DNA of 64,000 nt, from positions 25,756-89,755 of the forward strand of contig CAKUVM010000004.1 of assembly GCA_934699135.1 (NCBI GenBank), written 5' to 3'. The notes below the pieces were generated by a model. It searched no databases. It had not been told where the DNA came from and saw nothing but the letters and a program-made list of their open reading frames with translations. The stretch is from an uncultured Bacteroidales bacterium (lineage in GTDB: Bacteria > Bacteroidota > Bacteroidia > Bacteroidales > Marinilabiliaceae). Shown piece by piece: positions 17,690 through 26,370 of the stretch (its first letter is position 1; every line of letters starts with the position of its first letter). The position numbers and the translations under genes were made by a program.

Positions 17690-19015
17690 ATGAAGATTGA
17701 CATTTCTAAGGCATCGGTAGACATCAAGCCCCTCCAGGGCGAGGTCGCCAGCGCGCTTGAGAAACTAGACAAGGGCAATGGCGCGGGCTCAGACTTCATC
17801 GGCTGGCACCACCTGCCGTCTGAGACCACCGAGGCTTTCCTCAACGAGATTGAGGAGGCGGCCAAGGTTCTCCGCGACAACTGCGAGATTGTGGTAGTGG
17901 CCGGCATTGGCGGCAGCTACCTCGGCGCGCGCGCCGTCATCGAGGCCCTCTCCAACAGCTTCGACCACCTCCAGACCAACCGCAAGGCCCCCGTGATCCT
18001 CTACGCGGGCCAGAACCTGGGCGAGGACTACCTGGCCGACCTCATAGCCACCATCAAGAGCAGGAAGTTCGGCATCATCAACATATCCAAGAGCGGCACC
18101 ACAACAGAGACCGCCGTATCGTTCCGCCTCCTGAAGTCCCTGCTTGAGAAGCAGGAGGGCAAAGAGGGCGCGCGCAAGCGCATCGTGGCCATCACGGACA
18201 AGGCCAAGGGCGCGCTCCGCACCCTGGCCACGCAAGAGGGCTACAAGACTTTCGTCATCCCCGACAACGTGGGCGGCCGGTTCTCCGTCCTCACTCCCGT
18301 CGGCCTGCTGCCCATAGCCGTGGCCGGGTTCGACATCAAGAAGCTCGTGGCCGGAGCCGCCGAGATGGAGAAGGCCACCGCCAGCAGCGTGCCTTTTGAG
18401 CAGAACCCCGCGGCTGTCTACGCCGCGGCGCGCAACGTGCTCTACCGCAGCGGCAAGACCACCGAGATTCTCATCAACTTCTGCCCAAAGCTCCACTACT
18501 TCACCGAGTGGTGGAAGCAGCTTTACGGCGAGAGCGAGGGCAAAGACGGCAAGGGCATCTTCCCCGCAGGGTGCGACTTCACCACCGACCTCCACTCCAT
18601 GGGACAGTGGATCCAGGAGGGGCAGCGCATCATCTTCGAGACGGGCGTCACCGTGGCCGAGCCTAACGAGAAAGTGGTCATTGAGAATGACGCCGACAAC
18701 CTCGACGGCCTCAACTACCTCGCAGGCAAGCGCGTGGATCAGGTGAACAAAATGGCGGAGCTGGGCACCCTGCTCGCCCACACCGATGGCGGCGTGCCCA
18801 ACATCAAGGTAGAGATCCCCACCCTGGACGAGTTCAACCTCGGCCAGCTCATCTATTTCTTCGAGAAGGCCTGCGGCGTGAGCGGCTACGTGCTCGGCGT
18901 CAACCCGTTCAACCAGCCGGGCGTGGAGGCTTATAAGAAGAATATGTTCGCCCTGCTCGAGAAGCCGGGCTACGAGGAGGCCACCAAAGCCATCAAGGCT
19001 CGCCTCGGCAAGTAG
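17690..19015 (+). CDS. pgi: Glucose-6-phosphate isomerase
   Basis: 441 residues, ATG at 17690. Interconverts glucose-6-phosphate and fructose-6-phosphate. It is of the shorter bacterial type (about 445 residues). Visible signatures: '[20 protein letters not shown]', the SIS-domain sugar-phosphate site '[15 protein letters not shown]', and the catalytic-Glu region '[12 protein letters not shown]'. Followed by a strong terminator, so it ends the lysS-gpsA-pgi unit. Confidence 0.96.
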   Translation: MKIDISKASVDIKPLQGEVASALEKLDKGNGAGSDFIGWHHLPSETTEAFLNEIEEAAKVLRDNCEIVVVAGIGGSYLGARAVIEALSNSFDHLQTNRKAPVILYAGQNLGEDYLADLIATIKSRKFGIINISKSGTTTETAVSFRLLKSLLEKQEGKEGARKRIVAITDKAKGALRTLATQEGYKTFVIPDNVGGRFSVLTPVGLLPIAVAGFDIKKLVAGAAEMEKATASSVPFEQNPAAVYAAARNVLYRSGKTTEILINFCPKLHYFTEWWKQLYGESEGKDGKGIFPAGCDFTTDLHSMGQWIQEGQRIIFETGVTVAEPNEKVVIENDADNLDGLNYLAGKRVDQVNKMAELGTLLAHTDGGVPNIKVEIPTLDEFNLGQLIYFFEKACGVSGYVLGVNPFNQPGVEAYKKNMFALLEKPGYEEATKAIKARLGK

Positions 19016-19050
19016 AGAACCGCAAAACAGGGCGGCGACATCCGCCGACA

Positions 19051-19085
19051 GGGCGCGCCCGTCATGACGGGCGCGCCCATTTTTT
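19051..19085 (+). terminator. Intrinsic terminator after pgi
   Basis: A perfect 28-base palindrome (19051-19078, arms GGGCGCGCCCGTCA / TGACGGGCGCGCCC) followed by ATTTTTTC. A classic strong rho-independent terminator 36 bases after the pgi stop. Confidence 0.93.
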
Positions 19086-19122
19086 CATCCCCCCCAAAAA
19101 AAAGCAATCATATAAGCAAGAC

Positions 19123-19494
19123 ATGGGAACATATGTAGACAACAACCTCTCCCGCGGAGAGAAAGTGATATACGAGGCTCACTATCATTGGATCATATGG
19201 CTGGAGGTGAAGAGCATACTCTCGCTCTTCCTGCGCCCTCTCATTATGAACAAGACAGACGAGTTCGCCATCACCAACAAACGCATAATCATGAAGACGG
19301 GGCTCATCTCGCGCAACGTGTTCGAGATGACGGTGGCGCACATCGAGTCCATCAACGTAGACCAGTCCATCATGGGCCGCATCCTGGGCTACGGCACCAT
19401 CATCATTGTCGGCTCTGGCGGCACTAAAGAGAGTTTTGAGGACATTGCCGACCCCATCAAGTTCCGCCGCGCGTTCATGGACACCGTAGAATAG
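19123..19494 (+). CDS. Bacterial PH-domain protein with short hydrophobic segment
   Basis: 123 residues, ATG at 19123. The C-terminal two-thirds is the YdbT-type bPH2 domain: 'DEFAITNKRIIMKTGLISR', 'HIESINVDQSIMGRILGYGT', 'VGSGGTKESFEDIADPIKFR'. Family members usually have a double membrane helix of about 40-45 residues between the N-terminal 'HW' and the PH domain. Here only about 20 residues (WLEVKSILSLFLRPLIMNK) lie there, enough for at most one segment. Role unknown; probably membrane-associated. Confidence 0.8.
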   Translation: MGTYVDNNLSRGEKVIYEAHYHWIIWLEVKSILSLFLRPLIMNKTDEFAITNKRIIMKTGLISRNVFEMTVAHIESINVDQSIMGRILGYGTIIIVGSGGTKESFEDIADPIKFRRAFMDTVE

Positions 19495-19525
19495 CCGCCG
19501 GAGGTGACGCTCTGATATTATTTGT

Positions 19526-19533
19526 TACCTTTG
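19526..19533 (+). promoter_or_regulatory. -7 box of the pro operon
   Basis: TACCTTTG matches TAnnTTTG exactly and lies 27 bases before the proC ATG. The -33 region is not clear. Confidence 0.55.
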
Positions 19534-19559
19534 CCCTGTGAACAAGAGGAAAAATAACA

Positions 19560-20360
19560 ATGAGTGAACTGAAAAAGATAGCCGTCATCGGTGGCGGCAA
19601 TATGGGCGGCGCCATAGCGCGCGGCATAGTCAAGGCCGGGCTGGCCGGCGCGGGTCAGATTGTCGTCACGCGGCGCAACGCGGAGGCCCTGAAGGCTTGG
19701 GCCGCCGAGGGCTATGCCGTCACGACGGACAACTGCGAGGCCGTGCGCGGGGCAGACGTCGTCATATTTGCCGTGAAACCCTACCAGATAGCCGACGTCA
19801 TAGCCGGCACGCGCCCATCAATATCCGCCGGGGCCGTGGCGGTGTCAATAGCCACGGGAGTCGGCGTGGCGCAGCTCACCGAGATGCTGGGCCACGGCGT
19901 GGCGGCCGTGCGCGTCATGCCAAACACGGCCGCCGAGGTGGGCGAGAGCTTGACGGCCATTGTGCCGAGCGCCTCGGCCAGCGAGGAGCAGACGCGGCTG
20001 GTGGAGAGGATTTTCTCGGCCCTTGGCCTCGCGCTCATTGTGACGGAAGAGCAGATGCCCGCCCTGACGGCGCTGGCCTCATGCGGCATAGCCCACGCCC
20101 TGCGCTACATCCGCGCGGCCCAAGAGAGCGCCATTGAGATGGGTCTCAACTCGCGCCTGGCGGCAGACGTGGTGGCGCAGACTGTCAAAGGAGCCGCGCA
20201 GCTCATCTTGACAAACCACTCGCACCCCGAAGCGGAGATTGACAAAGTGTGCACACCAAAGGGAGTCACCATTGCCGGCATCAACGCCATGGAACACGCT
20301 GGTTTCACATCCGCCGTGATGAAGGGTATGATGGGCTCGTATAACAAGATCGTAAAATAG
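19560..20360 (+). CDS. proC: Pyrroline-5-carboxylate reductase
   Basis: 266 residues, ATG at 19560. Last step of proline synthesis. N-terminal NADPH-binding 'IAVIGGGNMGGAIARGI' and the C-terminal dimerisation domain with 'ALASCGIAHALRYIRAAQES' and 'VCTPKGVTIAGINAMEHAGF' (the P5CR signature) are intact. First gene of proC-proB-proA, with the three steps of proline synthesis in one operon; 11 bases to proB. Confidence 0.96.
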   Translation: MSELKKIAVIGGGNMGGAIARGIVKAGLAGAGQIVVTRRNAEALKAWAAEGYAVTTDNCEAVRGADVVIFAVKPYQIADVIAGTRPSISAGAVAVSIATGVGVAQLTEMLGHGVAAVRVMPNTAAEVGESLTAIVPSASASEEQTRLVERIFSALGLALIVTEEQMPALTALASCGIAHALRYIRAAQESAIEMGLNSRLAADVVAQTVKGAAQLILTNHSHPEAEIDKVCTPKGVTIAGINAMEHAGFTSAVMKGMMGSYNKIVK

Positions 20361-20371
20361 CCAGCGACCTA

Positions 20372-21451
20372 ATGAGACTGACAATAAAAGTGGGCTCTAA
20401 CGTCCTGACGGGGCTCGACGGCATGCTCAACGTGAGCCGCATGGAGAGCCTCGCGGGCCAAATCGCGGACCTGCGCGGCCAAGGGCACGAGGTGGTCCTG
20501 GTGTCATCGGGAGCCGTCGCCGCCGGCCGCGGGATGATAGAGGGATATAAAAGCCTCAACCCGGTGGCGCAGAGGCAGCTGCTGTCCTCCGTGGGGCAGG
20601 TGAAGCTCATTGACCAATATAAGCAGCTATTTGACAGCCGCGGAATCAAGATAGGCCAACTTCTGCTCACCAAACAGGACCTTGGCAGCCGCCTGCACTA
20701 CCTGAATATGAAAAACTGCGTCGAGGTGCTATGGCAAAACGGCGTGGTGCCGGTGGTCAATGAGAACGACGCCGTGTCGCTCACTGGCCTCATGTTCACC
20801 GACAATGACGAACTCTCCGGCCTTATCGCCTCAATGATGGACTGCCAGAGGCTCATAATATTGAGCAACATCGACGGCATCTTCGACGGCGACCCGTCAG
20901 ACCCCTCCGCCAAAGTGATTCGCGAGGTCGCGCGGGGCTCCAGCGTGTCACAATACGTCCGGGCCTCGAAATCCGACTTCGGGCGCGGGGGCATGGTCAC
21001 CAAATGCCGCATCGCGCAAAAGACGGCGCAGGCCGGCATAGACGTGTTCATTGCCAACGGTGGCACCGAGGGAGTGATTGCCAAACTGATGGCCGACGAC
21101 CCCGAGCTGCCCCGCACCCACTTCGAGGCCGGCGGGCACAGCCCGGCCATAAAGAAATGGATTGCCTACTCTGACGGCTTCGCCACGGCCAAAGTGGTGG
21201 TCAACAGCGGGGCCGTGGACGCTCTCGTTAACGCGGACCACGTCTCGAGCCTCTTGCCCGTGGGCGTGAGAGAATTCGAGGGGGACTTCCGCAAAGACGA
21301 CATAATCCTCATCTGCGGGCCGGACGGCAAGACTGTGGGCGTGGGCCGCGCGGCCATGGACAAGGAGACGGCCCAGCGGCAGGCCTTCGCCGCAAAGCAA
21401 AAGCCGCTTGTCCACTATGACTACCTCTACGTCTACCCCGCCGACAAATAA
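20372..21451 (+). CDS. proB: Glutamate 5-kinase
   Basis: 359 residues, ATG at 20372. Phosphorylates glutamate, the feedback-controlled first step of proline synthesis. The amino-acid kinase domain (1 to about 255) carries 'IKVGSNVLTG', 'VVLVSSGAVAAGRGMI' and 'VPVVNENDAVS'. A PUA domain fills the C-terminus (about 270-350, 'SGAVDALVNADHVSSLLPVG'), as in E. coli ProB. Lies 15 bases upstream of proA, with which it forms a functional pair. Confidence 0.95.
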   Translation: MRLTIKVGSNVLTGLDGMLNVSRMESLAGQIADLRGQGHEVVLVSSGAVAAGRGMIEGYKSLNPVAQRQLLSSVGQVKLIDQYKQLFDSRGIKIGQLLLTKQDLGSRLHYLNMKNCVEVLWQNGVVPVVNENDAVSLTGLMFTDNDELSGLIASMMDCQRLIILSNIDGIFDGDPSDPSAKVIREVARGSSVSQYVRASKSDFGRGGMVTKCRIAQKTAQAGIDVFIANGGTEGVIAKLMADDPELPRTHFEAGGHSPAIKKWIAYSDGFATAKVVVNSGAVDALVNADHVSSLLPVGVREFEGDFRKDDIILICGPDGKTVGVGRAAMDKETAQRQAFAAKQKPLVHYDYLYVYPADK

Positions 21452-21466
21452 AAAGACAAAAAAGAC

Positions 21467-22729
21467 ATGACAGCCAACCCTCAGACGCAACGCCAGTTCG
21501 AGGCCGTGAAACGGGCCTCGCGCACAATGAGTTCCGTCACACCAGAGCAGACAACAAGAGTGCTGGAGGCCCTGGCGGACGCCATCGTGGCCAACACCGC
21601 CAAAATCGTAGAAGCCAACGCCAAAGACCTGGCGCGCATGGACCCCGCCGACTATCGCTACGACCGCCTCAAGCTAGACGCCAAACGAATAGAGGGCATC
21701 GCGGCCGACACGCGCAACGTGGCCCACCTGCCAGCCCCATGCGGCGAGGTCATTGAGGAGCGCACAATGGCCAACGGACTCAAGATAAGCCGCGTCAGAG
21801 TGCCGATGGGAGTGGTGGGAGTCATCTATGAGGCCAGGCCCAACGTCACCGTAGACGTGGTCTCCATAGGCCTGCGGTCTGGCAACGCCGTGGTGCTAAA
21901 AGGCGGCTCCGACGCCCACGAGAGCAACGCCACGCTTGTGGGCATAATAAGGGGCGTGGCGGAGGAGCAGGGGCTAGACCCCGACCTGGTGCAGCTGCTG
22001 CCAGACGGGCACGACGCCGCCACAGACCTTATGAACGCCGTGGGCTACGTAGATCTGCTCATCCCGCGCGGCTCGCAACGCCTCATAGCCTCGGTGCGGG
22101 ACAACGCCAAAGTGCCGGTCATAGAGACCGGGGCAGGGGTGGTGCACACATATTTTGACAAGGCTGGAGACCTGGAGAAAGGGCGCCGGGTGATATGCAA
22201 CGCCAAGACGCGCCGCGTCAGCGTGTGCAACGCCCTGGACTGCCTCATAATCCACAGCGGGCGGCTGGCCGACCTTGCCCCACTCTGCGAGCCTATGGCC
22301 GCCAAGGGTGTGGAGATCCATGCAGACAGGCGCGCGGTCGAAGCCTTGAAAGGGCGTTACCCGCAAGAGCTGCTCAAAGCAATTGAGCCGGACGACTACG
22401 GCCGGGAGTTCCTGGCCATGAAGCTGGCCGTGGTGACCGTAGACAGCCTCGACGAGGCCCTGCAGTATATCTACGAACACAGCCTGAAGCACTCCGAGGC
22501 CATCATAACGGAAGACGGAGACGCGGCCGAACGCTTCCTGAAAGAGGTCGACGCAGCGTGCTGCTACGTCAACGCCAGCACCGCGTTTACTGACGGCGGG
22601 CAGTTCGGCCTCGGCGCCGAAATTGGCATAAGCACGCAAAAGATGCACGCCAGGGGCCCAATGGGTCTGCGGGAGCTGACCTCTTACAAATGGCTCATCC
22701 GCGGAGACGGGCAGACTCGCGAGCCATAG
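21467..22729 (+). CDS. proA: Gamma-glutamyl phosphate reductase
   Basis: 420 residues, ATG at 21467. Reduces glutamyl-5-phosphate to the semialdehyde. Aldehyde dehydrogenase superfamily: 'RVPMGVVGVIYEARPNVTVD', 'LPDGHDAATDLM', 'LLIPRGSQRLIASV' and the catalytic-Cys region 'RRVSVCNALDCLIIH'. The ending 'KMHARGPMGLRELTSYKW' is the ProA signature. Last gene of the pro operon. Confidence 0.96.
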   Translation: MTANPQTQRQFEAVKRASRTMSSVTPEQTTRVLEALADAIVANTAKIVEANAKDLARMDPADYRYDRLKLDAKRIEGIAADTRNVAHLPAPCGEVIEERTMANGLKISRVRVPMGVVGVIYEARPNVTVDVVSIGLRSGNAVVLKGGSDAHESNATLVGIIRGVAEEQGLDPDLVQLLPDGHDAATDLMNAVGYVDLLIPRGSQRLIASVRDNAKVPVIETGAGVVHTYFDKAGDLEKGRRVICNAKTRRVSVCNALDCLIIHSGRLADLAPLCEPMAAKGVEIHADRRAVEALKGRYPQELLKAIEPDDYGREFLAMKLAVVTVDSLDEALQYIYEHSLKHSEAIITEDGDAAERFLKEVDAACCYVNASTAFTDGGQFGLGAEIGISTQKMHARGPMGLRELTSYKWLIRGDGQTREP

Positions 22730-22866
22730 CGCGACACTCGCGCCAAAACTCAGCCCCGCGGCAATGGACGCATAAAACATGGCCGCAGGGCATTCCATTT
22801 ACCGCCCAAGGGCGTGAAGACGGGCGCGGGCAAATTTCAATCCGTAAAATGTAAACAACCGCCGCT

Positions 22867-22896
22867 GTTGTTTCGTCAAGTTTTTACGTATATTTG
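22867..22896 (+). promoter_or_regulatory. Promoter of the bactofilin-ATP synthase run
   Basis: -7 box TATATTTG at 22889-22896, an exact TAnnTTTG, with a GTTG at 22867-22870 as a possible -33 element at 18-base spacing. It lies 50 bases before the bactofilin ATG in an AT-rich stretch. Confidence 0.6.
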
Positions 22897-22945
22897 TTAT
22901 GCCGAAACGGCTAATGGCCCTGCTCGGCTTCAATTATCCTTGATA

Positions 22946-23338
22946 ATGGCATTTGGAATGAGCAAGAACTTCGAGACAGAAAATAGCCTGCCAAACAACA
23001 TAGGCAAGGGGACAAAATTCGTTGGAGACATCGAGACGAACGGCGACCTCCGCATTGACGGGGTCATAGACGGCAACATCAAGTCGCAGGGTAAACTGGT
23101 TCTTGGGGCCGGCGGCAGCATCAAGGGCACCATCAAATGCTCTAGCGCCGAGATTTCCGGCTCATTTGAGGGAAAGGTGGAGGTGAGCGAGTTGCTGACG
23201 CTCAAGGCGTCCTCTTACTTCAAGGGCGAGATGACCGTCAACAAACTGTGCATAGAACCGGGAGCCAAGTTCATAGGCAACTGCGTCATGGCGGATAAGG
23301 GAGGAGCAGCCCCCACTCCCGAAGCCAAGAAAGTCTAA
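22946..23338 (+). CDS. Bactofilin
   Basis: 130 residues from the ATG at 22946; a further ATG at 22958 is possible. A longer reading to 22814 would run through the promoter and is rejected. The bactofilin (DUF583) beta-helix core begins at 'IGKGTKFVGDIETNGDLRID' and shows about six turns ending 'CIEPGAKFIGNCVM', followed by a short Ala/Pro tail. Bactofilins polymerise without nucleotides into membrane-associated scaffolds for cell-wall or shape functions. It directly precedes the ATP synthase genes and probably shares their transcript. Confidence 0.92.
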   Translation: MAFGMSKNFETENSLPNNIGKGTKFVGDIETNGDLRIDGVIDGNIKSQGKLVLGAGGSIKGTIKCSSAEISGSFEGKVEVSELLTLKASSYFKGEMTVNKLCIEPGAKFIGNCVMADKGGAAPTPEAKKV

Positions 23339-23383
23339 CCCACCCTAAGCCGCTCTTTGAGGCCGGGCCAACCTAGAAAACCG

Positions 23384-23746
23384 ATGGCACTTCTTGCAAG
23401 AGAATGGGTGGCAGCGGCGGTGGCAGCGGCGGCGACAGGAGCGTCAGTGGCCTTAATGGCTTGCGGGTTGACCAGCCCGGCTCTCGTGGCGGGAGTCTTG
23501 GCGCTGTTGGTCGCGGAAGGCGCAAAAATGGCTTTCTTATTGAAACGTTTTTCGTCTTCCGTCGGTAAAAGCCAAGTAGCGTCCACCGTGGTGGCCGAAG
23601 CGTTGACGTTCATAGCGGCCGTTGTGGTCATTGCCCTGTCCGCCACCCCCAAGAGCGAGGCGAACGTGGTGGAGATAACGACGCTATGCGCAGCCTTCGT
23701 GGCGTTTAGAATAGCCTCCGGGCTAGCCCTCTCGGCAAGGTCGTGA
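23384..23746 (+). CDS. Small membrane protein ahead of atpB (AtpI-like position)
   Basis: 120 residues from the ATG at 23384. Four predicted membrane helices: about 6-25, 30-48, 75-93 and 98-117, with a Lys-containing loop in the middle ('FLLKRFSSSVGKSQ'). Size, topology and position before atpB match the AtpI-like genes of other ATP synthase operons, which assist c-ring assembly, but sequence identity to AtpI is not evident to me. 143 bases separate it from atpB. Confidence 0.7.
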   Translation: MALLAREWVAAAVAAAATGASVALMACGLTSPALVAGVLALLVAEGAKMAFLLKRFSSSVGKSQVASTVVAEALTFIAAVVVIALSATPKSEANVVEITTLCAAFVAFRIASGLALSARS

Positions 23747-23889
23747 GGCGGGGCGCGAGTCCCAACCAATAGACAACACAATTCAAACAGCCCCGGCGAT
23801 GAGCCGCGGTACCGGGTGTCGGCGCCCGGCATCGAGACACCCCGACCGCACGAGGCCGCACAGATAAAACGAAGCGAAACAAAACATCT

Positions 23890-24942
23890 ATGAGCAGGAT
23901 AGCAACCATTCTCACGCTCGCCCTGTCAATGCTGGCGGCGCCCGTTGCCGCGCAAGAGGCGGCCGAGGCTCAAGCGTCAGCCAAGACGCAAGAGGCGGAG
24001 GGCGTGGACGTGGTGGAGGTAATAAGCCACCACATTAGTGACTCGCACCATTGGAACGTATTCGCATGGGACAACGGCAAGAAGTCAATAGACATCCCGC
24101 TCCCCGTCATGGCGTACAACACGGCCACGGGCGATTTCCTCTTCACGTCGTCCTCCTCTTTCAGCGACGGGGCCTCCGTTGAGAAAAACGGCGTGACGTA
24201 CACGCTCAACGCGCACGACAAACTGTGCGCCAACGGCAGTCGCGACAACGTCTTCGACTTCTCCCTGACCCGCAACGTGGCCTCCGGCATCATGACTGCC
24301 GTGATCCTCCTGCTCGTCTTCGGCGGCGCGGCCCGCTCCATCAAAAAGTCCGGCAATGTCCCTCACGGCGCGGCCAACGCCGTGGAGTATCTTGTCACTT
24401 TCGTCAAAGACATCGCCGATGAGCAGATTGGCAAAGAGAAAGGCGCGCGTTTCGCCCCGTTCCTGCTCACGCTCTTCTTCTTCATCTGGTTCAACAACCT
24501 TGTGGGCCTGCTGCCATTCTTCCCCGGGTCTACCAACCTGTCCGGAAACATAGCCTTCACGGGCATTTTGGCGGTGTTCACGTTCCTCGTGACCAACTTC
24601 TCCGCCAACAAGCATTATTGGGTTCACACGTTCACGGTGCCGGGCGTCCCCGCCGTGATGAAGCTCATCATGGTGCCGCTTGAGATCGTGACCATGTTCA
24701 CGAGGCCGTTCACCCTCCTAATCCGTTTGTTCGCCAACATCACCGGCGGACATATCATCGTCATCAGCCTCTTTTCGCTCATCTTCATCCTCCACACCGT
24801 CGGCATAGCTCCCGTCTCGGTGCTGCTGGGCATGCTCGTCTTCACTTTGGAGCTGATATTCGGAGCGTTGCAGGCCTACATCTTCACGGTGCTATCCGCG
24901 CTATACATTGGCTTGGCGGTCAACGCCGGCAGCGACGAGTAG
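23890..24942 (+). CDS. atpB: ATP synthase F0 subunit a
   Basis: 350 residues, ATG at 23890. Stator half-channel for protons. Has a cleavable signal peptide (to AAPVAAQ, about 23) and a roughly 110-residue periplasmic N-terminal domain, a layout common in Bacteroidetes and longer than the E. coli protein. The essential Arg is in 'FTRPFTLLIRLFANITGGH', and the last helices end 'LQAYIFTVLSALYIGLAVN'. First F0 gene of the cluster, upstream of atpE. Confidence 0.96.
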   Translation: MSRIATILTLALSMLAAPVAAQEAAEAQASAKTQEAEGVDVVEVISHHISDSHHWNVFAWDNGKKSIDIPLPVMAYNTATGDFLFTSSSSFSDGASVEKNGVTYTLNAHDKLCANGSRDNVFDFSLTRNVASGIMTAVILLLVFGGAARSIKKSGNVPHGAANAVEYLVTFVKDIADEQIGKEKGARFAPFLLTLFFFIWFNNLVGLLPFFPGSTNLSGNIAFTGILAVFTFLVTNFSANKHYWVHTFTVPGVPAVMKLIMVPLEIVTMFTRPFTLLIRLFANITGGHIIVISLFSLIFILHTVGIAPVSVLLGMLVFTLELIFGALQAYIFTVLSALYIGLAVNAGSDE

Positions 24943-25047
24943 GGGCCGTTTGTCCCAATCTCCCAATTCATACACACAGCCAAAACGACCGGCGCCCTGG
25001 TGGCGCGTTCAACAAAAAGATAAACAACAACTAAAAAACAGATTATT

Positions 25048-25251
25048 ATGGGTAACATGATTGCAGTCGGTCTTGGACTGATCGTTATTGGTATCGGCAT
25101 CGGCATCGGCAAGGTCGGTGGCTCAGCGGTAGACGCCATGGCCCGTCAGCCAGAGATGTCTGGCAAAATCCAGAGCGCCATGCTTATCGCCGCGGGCATG
25201 GTCGAGGGCGCAGGCCTCTTCGCCATCGTCATGGCATTCATCACGGCCTAG
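25048..25251 (+). CDS. atpE: ATP synthase F0 subunit c
   Basis: 67 residues, ATG at 25048. Two helices forming the rotor ring. The polar loop 'ARQPEMSGK' and the ion-carrying Glu53 in 'GMVEGAGLF' are present. The residue after the Glu is Gly and helix 1 lacks the Gln of sodium-type rings, pointing to proton coupling. It is short: helix 1 starts almost at the initiator Met. Nucleotide spacing to atpF is 25 bases. Confidence 0.95.
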   Translation: MGNMIAVGLGLIVIGIGIGIGKVGGSAVDAMARQPEMSGKIQSAMLIAAGMVEGAGLFAIVMAFITA

Positions 25252-25276
25252 TCCTTAGCACCTTAACGGTATCACT

Positions 25277-25774
25277 ATGGATGGGATTTTAACTCCGGAG
25301 CCCGGACTGGTCATCTGGTCGGGCTTGACATTCCTGGTGGTCCTGGCCTTGCTCACCAAATTCGCCTGGAAGCCCCTCCTGGGGATGCTCAAGGAGCGCG
25401 AGGACGAGATAACCTCCTCCCTAGAGAAAGCCAAGGAGGCGCGGCAGGAATATGAGCGGGTGGAGGCCCAGAAGGCCCAGATGCTTGCAGACACCCGCAC
25501 CGAGCGCGACGCCATCCTTAAAGAGGCGCGCGAGAAGGTGGAGGCCATGCTCGACGATGCGCGCAAACGCGCGCAGAGCGAGGGCGACAAGCTCATTGAG
25601 CAGGCGCGGGGCCAGATTGAGAGGGAGAAGGCGGACGCCATCGACGCCCTGAAGCGTCAAGTGGCCACCCTGTCTGTCGAAATCGCGGGCAAGCTCATCG
25701 AAAACGACCTCAAGGCAGACGACCGACAGGAGCAACTCATTGAGAAATATCTCCAAGAGAGCAACTTCAACTAA
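25277..25774 (+). CDS. atpF: ATP synthase F0 subunit b
   Basis: 165 residues, ATG at 25277. Peripheral stalk subunit: one N-terminal membrane helix ('LVIWSGLTFLVVLALLTKF', about 10-28) and a long charged amphipathic helix that dimerises, rich in Glu/Lys/Ala. Lies between atpE and atpH with normal order. Nine bases to the next gene. Confidence 0.95.
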   Translation: MDGILTPEPGLVIWSGLTFLVVLALLTKFAWKPLLGMLKEREDEITSSLEKAKEARQEYERVEAQKAQMLADTRTERDAILKEAREKVEAMLDDARKRAQSEGDKLIEQARGQIEREKADAIDALKRQVATLSVEIAGKLIENDLKADDRQEQLIEKYLQESNFN

Positions 25775-25783
25775 ACCACAGCA

Positions 25784-26338
25784 ATGGACGCAGGACTGAT
25801 TGCCAGACGATACGCCACGGTGCTACACGACTTCGCCGCCGACCGCGGCAAGCTAGACGAGGTGTATGCCGACGCTGTGACCGTAAGGCAGGCTTTGGCC
25901 GAGCAGCCACAGGCCAAGAAGTTTTTTGACTCCCCGCTGCGCAAGCTGTCGGAGAAGAAGGCTTTGGTAGAGGCAGTGTTCGCCAGCCGCGTGACGCCAG
26001 AGACGCTCCAGTTCCTCACCTTCCTGGTGAAGAAGGAACGCATAGGCTACGTCAGCTCCATCCTGCTCGTCTTCGAGATGCTCTATAAGACTGAGCGTCA
26101 CATCTGCACGGCGCGGCTGACGACCGCCAAGGAACTCACGGCGCAGCAGAAAGAACGCCTCACCGGGCTGGTCTCTGACAAGCTGAAAGCCTCCGGCAAG
26201 GAGGTGGCGGCGATAGACGCCACGTTCCGGGTGAACCCGGCCATCATAGGCGGGCTTATTCTGGAGGTGGACGGGAGTCAGATAGACGGGTCCGTCAGGA
26301 GCAAGCTCAAGGCCGTAGAGAGGCAGCTGACGGTTTGA
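25784..26338 (+). CDS. atpH: ATP synthase F1 subunit delta
   Basis: 184 residues, ATG at 25784. Links the peripheral stalk to the alpha3-beta3 head. N-terminal helical bundle starting 'LIARRYATVLHDFAADRGK', C-terminal region with 'FRVNPAIIGGLILEVDGSQI', the family signature near the end. Standard order between atpF and atpA. Confidence 0.95.
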   Translation: MDAGLIARRYATVLHDFAADRGKLDEVYADAVTVRQALAEQPQAKKFFDSPLRKLSEKKALVEAVFASRVTPETLQFLTFLVKKERIGYVSSILLVFEMLYKTERHICTARLTTAKELTAQQKERLTGLVSDKLKASGKEVAAIDATFRVNPAIIGGLILEVDGSQIDGSVRSKLKAVERQLTV

Positions 26339-26370
26339 TTTTCTTTTTCTAATAACACGACATTCAGCGC

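Noticed and set aside
22752..22801. Imperfect GC-rich hairpin after proA
   Set aside because: One mismatch and no U tract; not called as a terminator.
22814..22945. Upstream extension of the bactofilin ORF
   Set aside because: It covers the TAnnTTTG promoter and has no bactofilin similarity; the ATG at 22946 fits the family.
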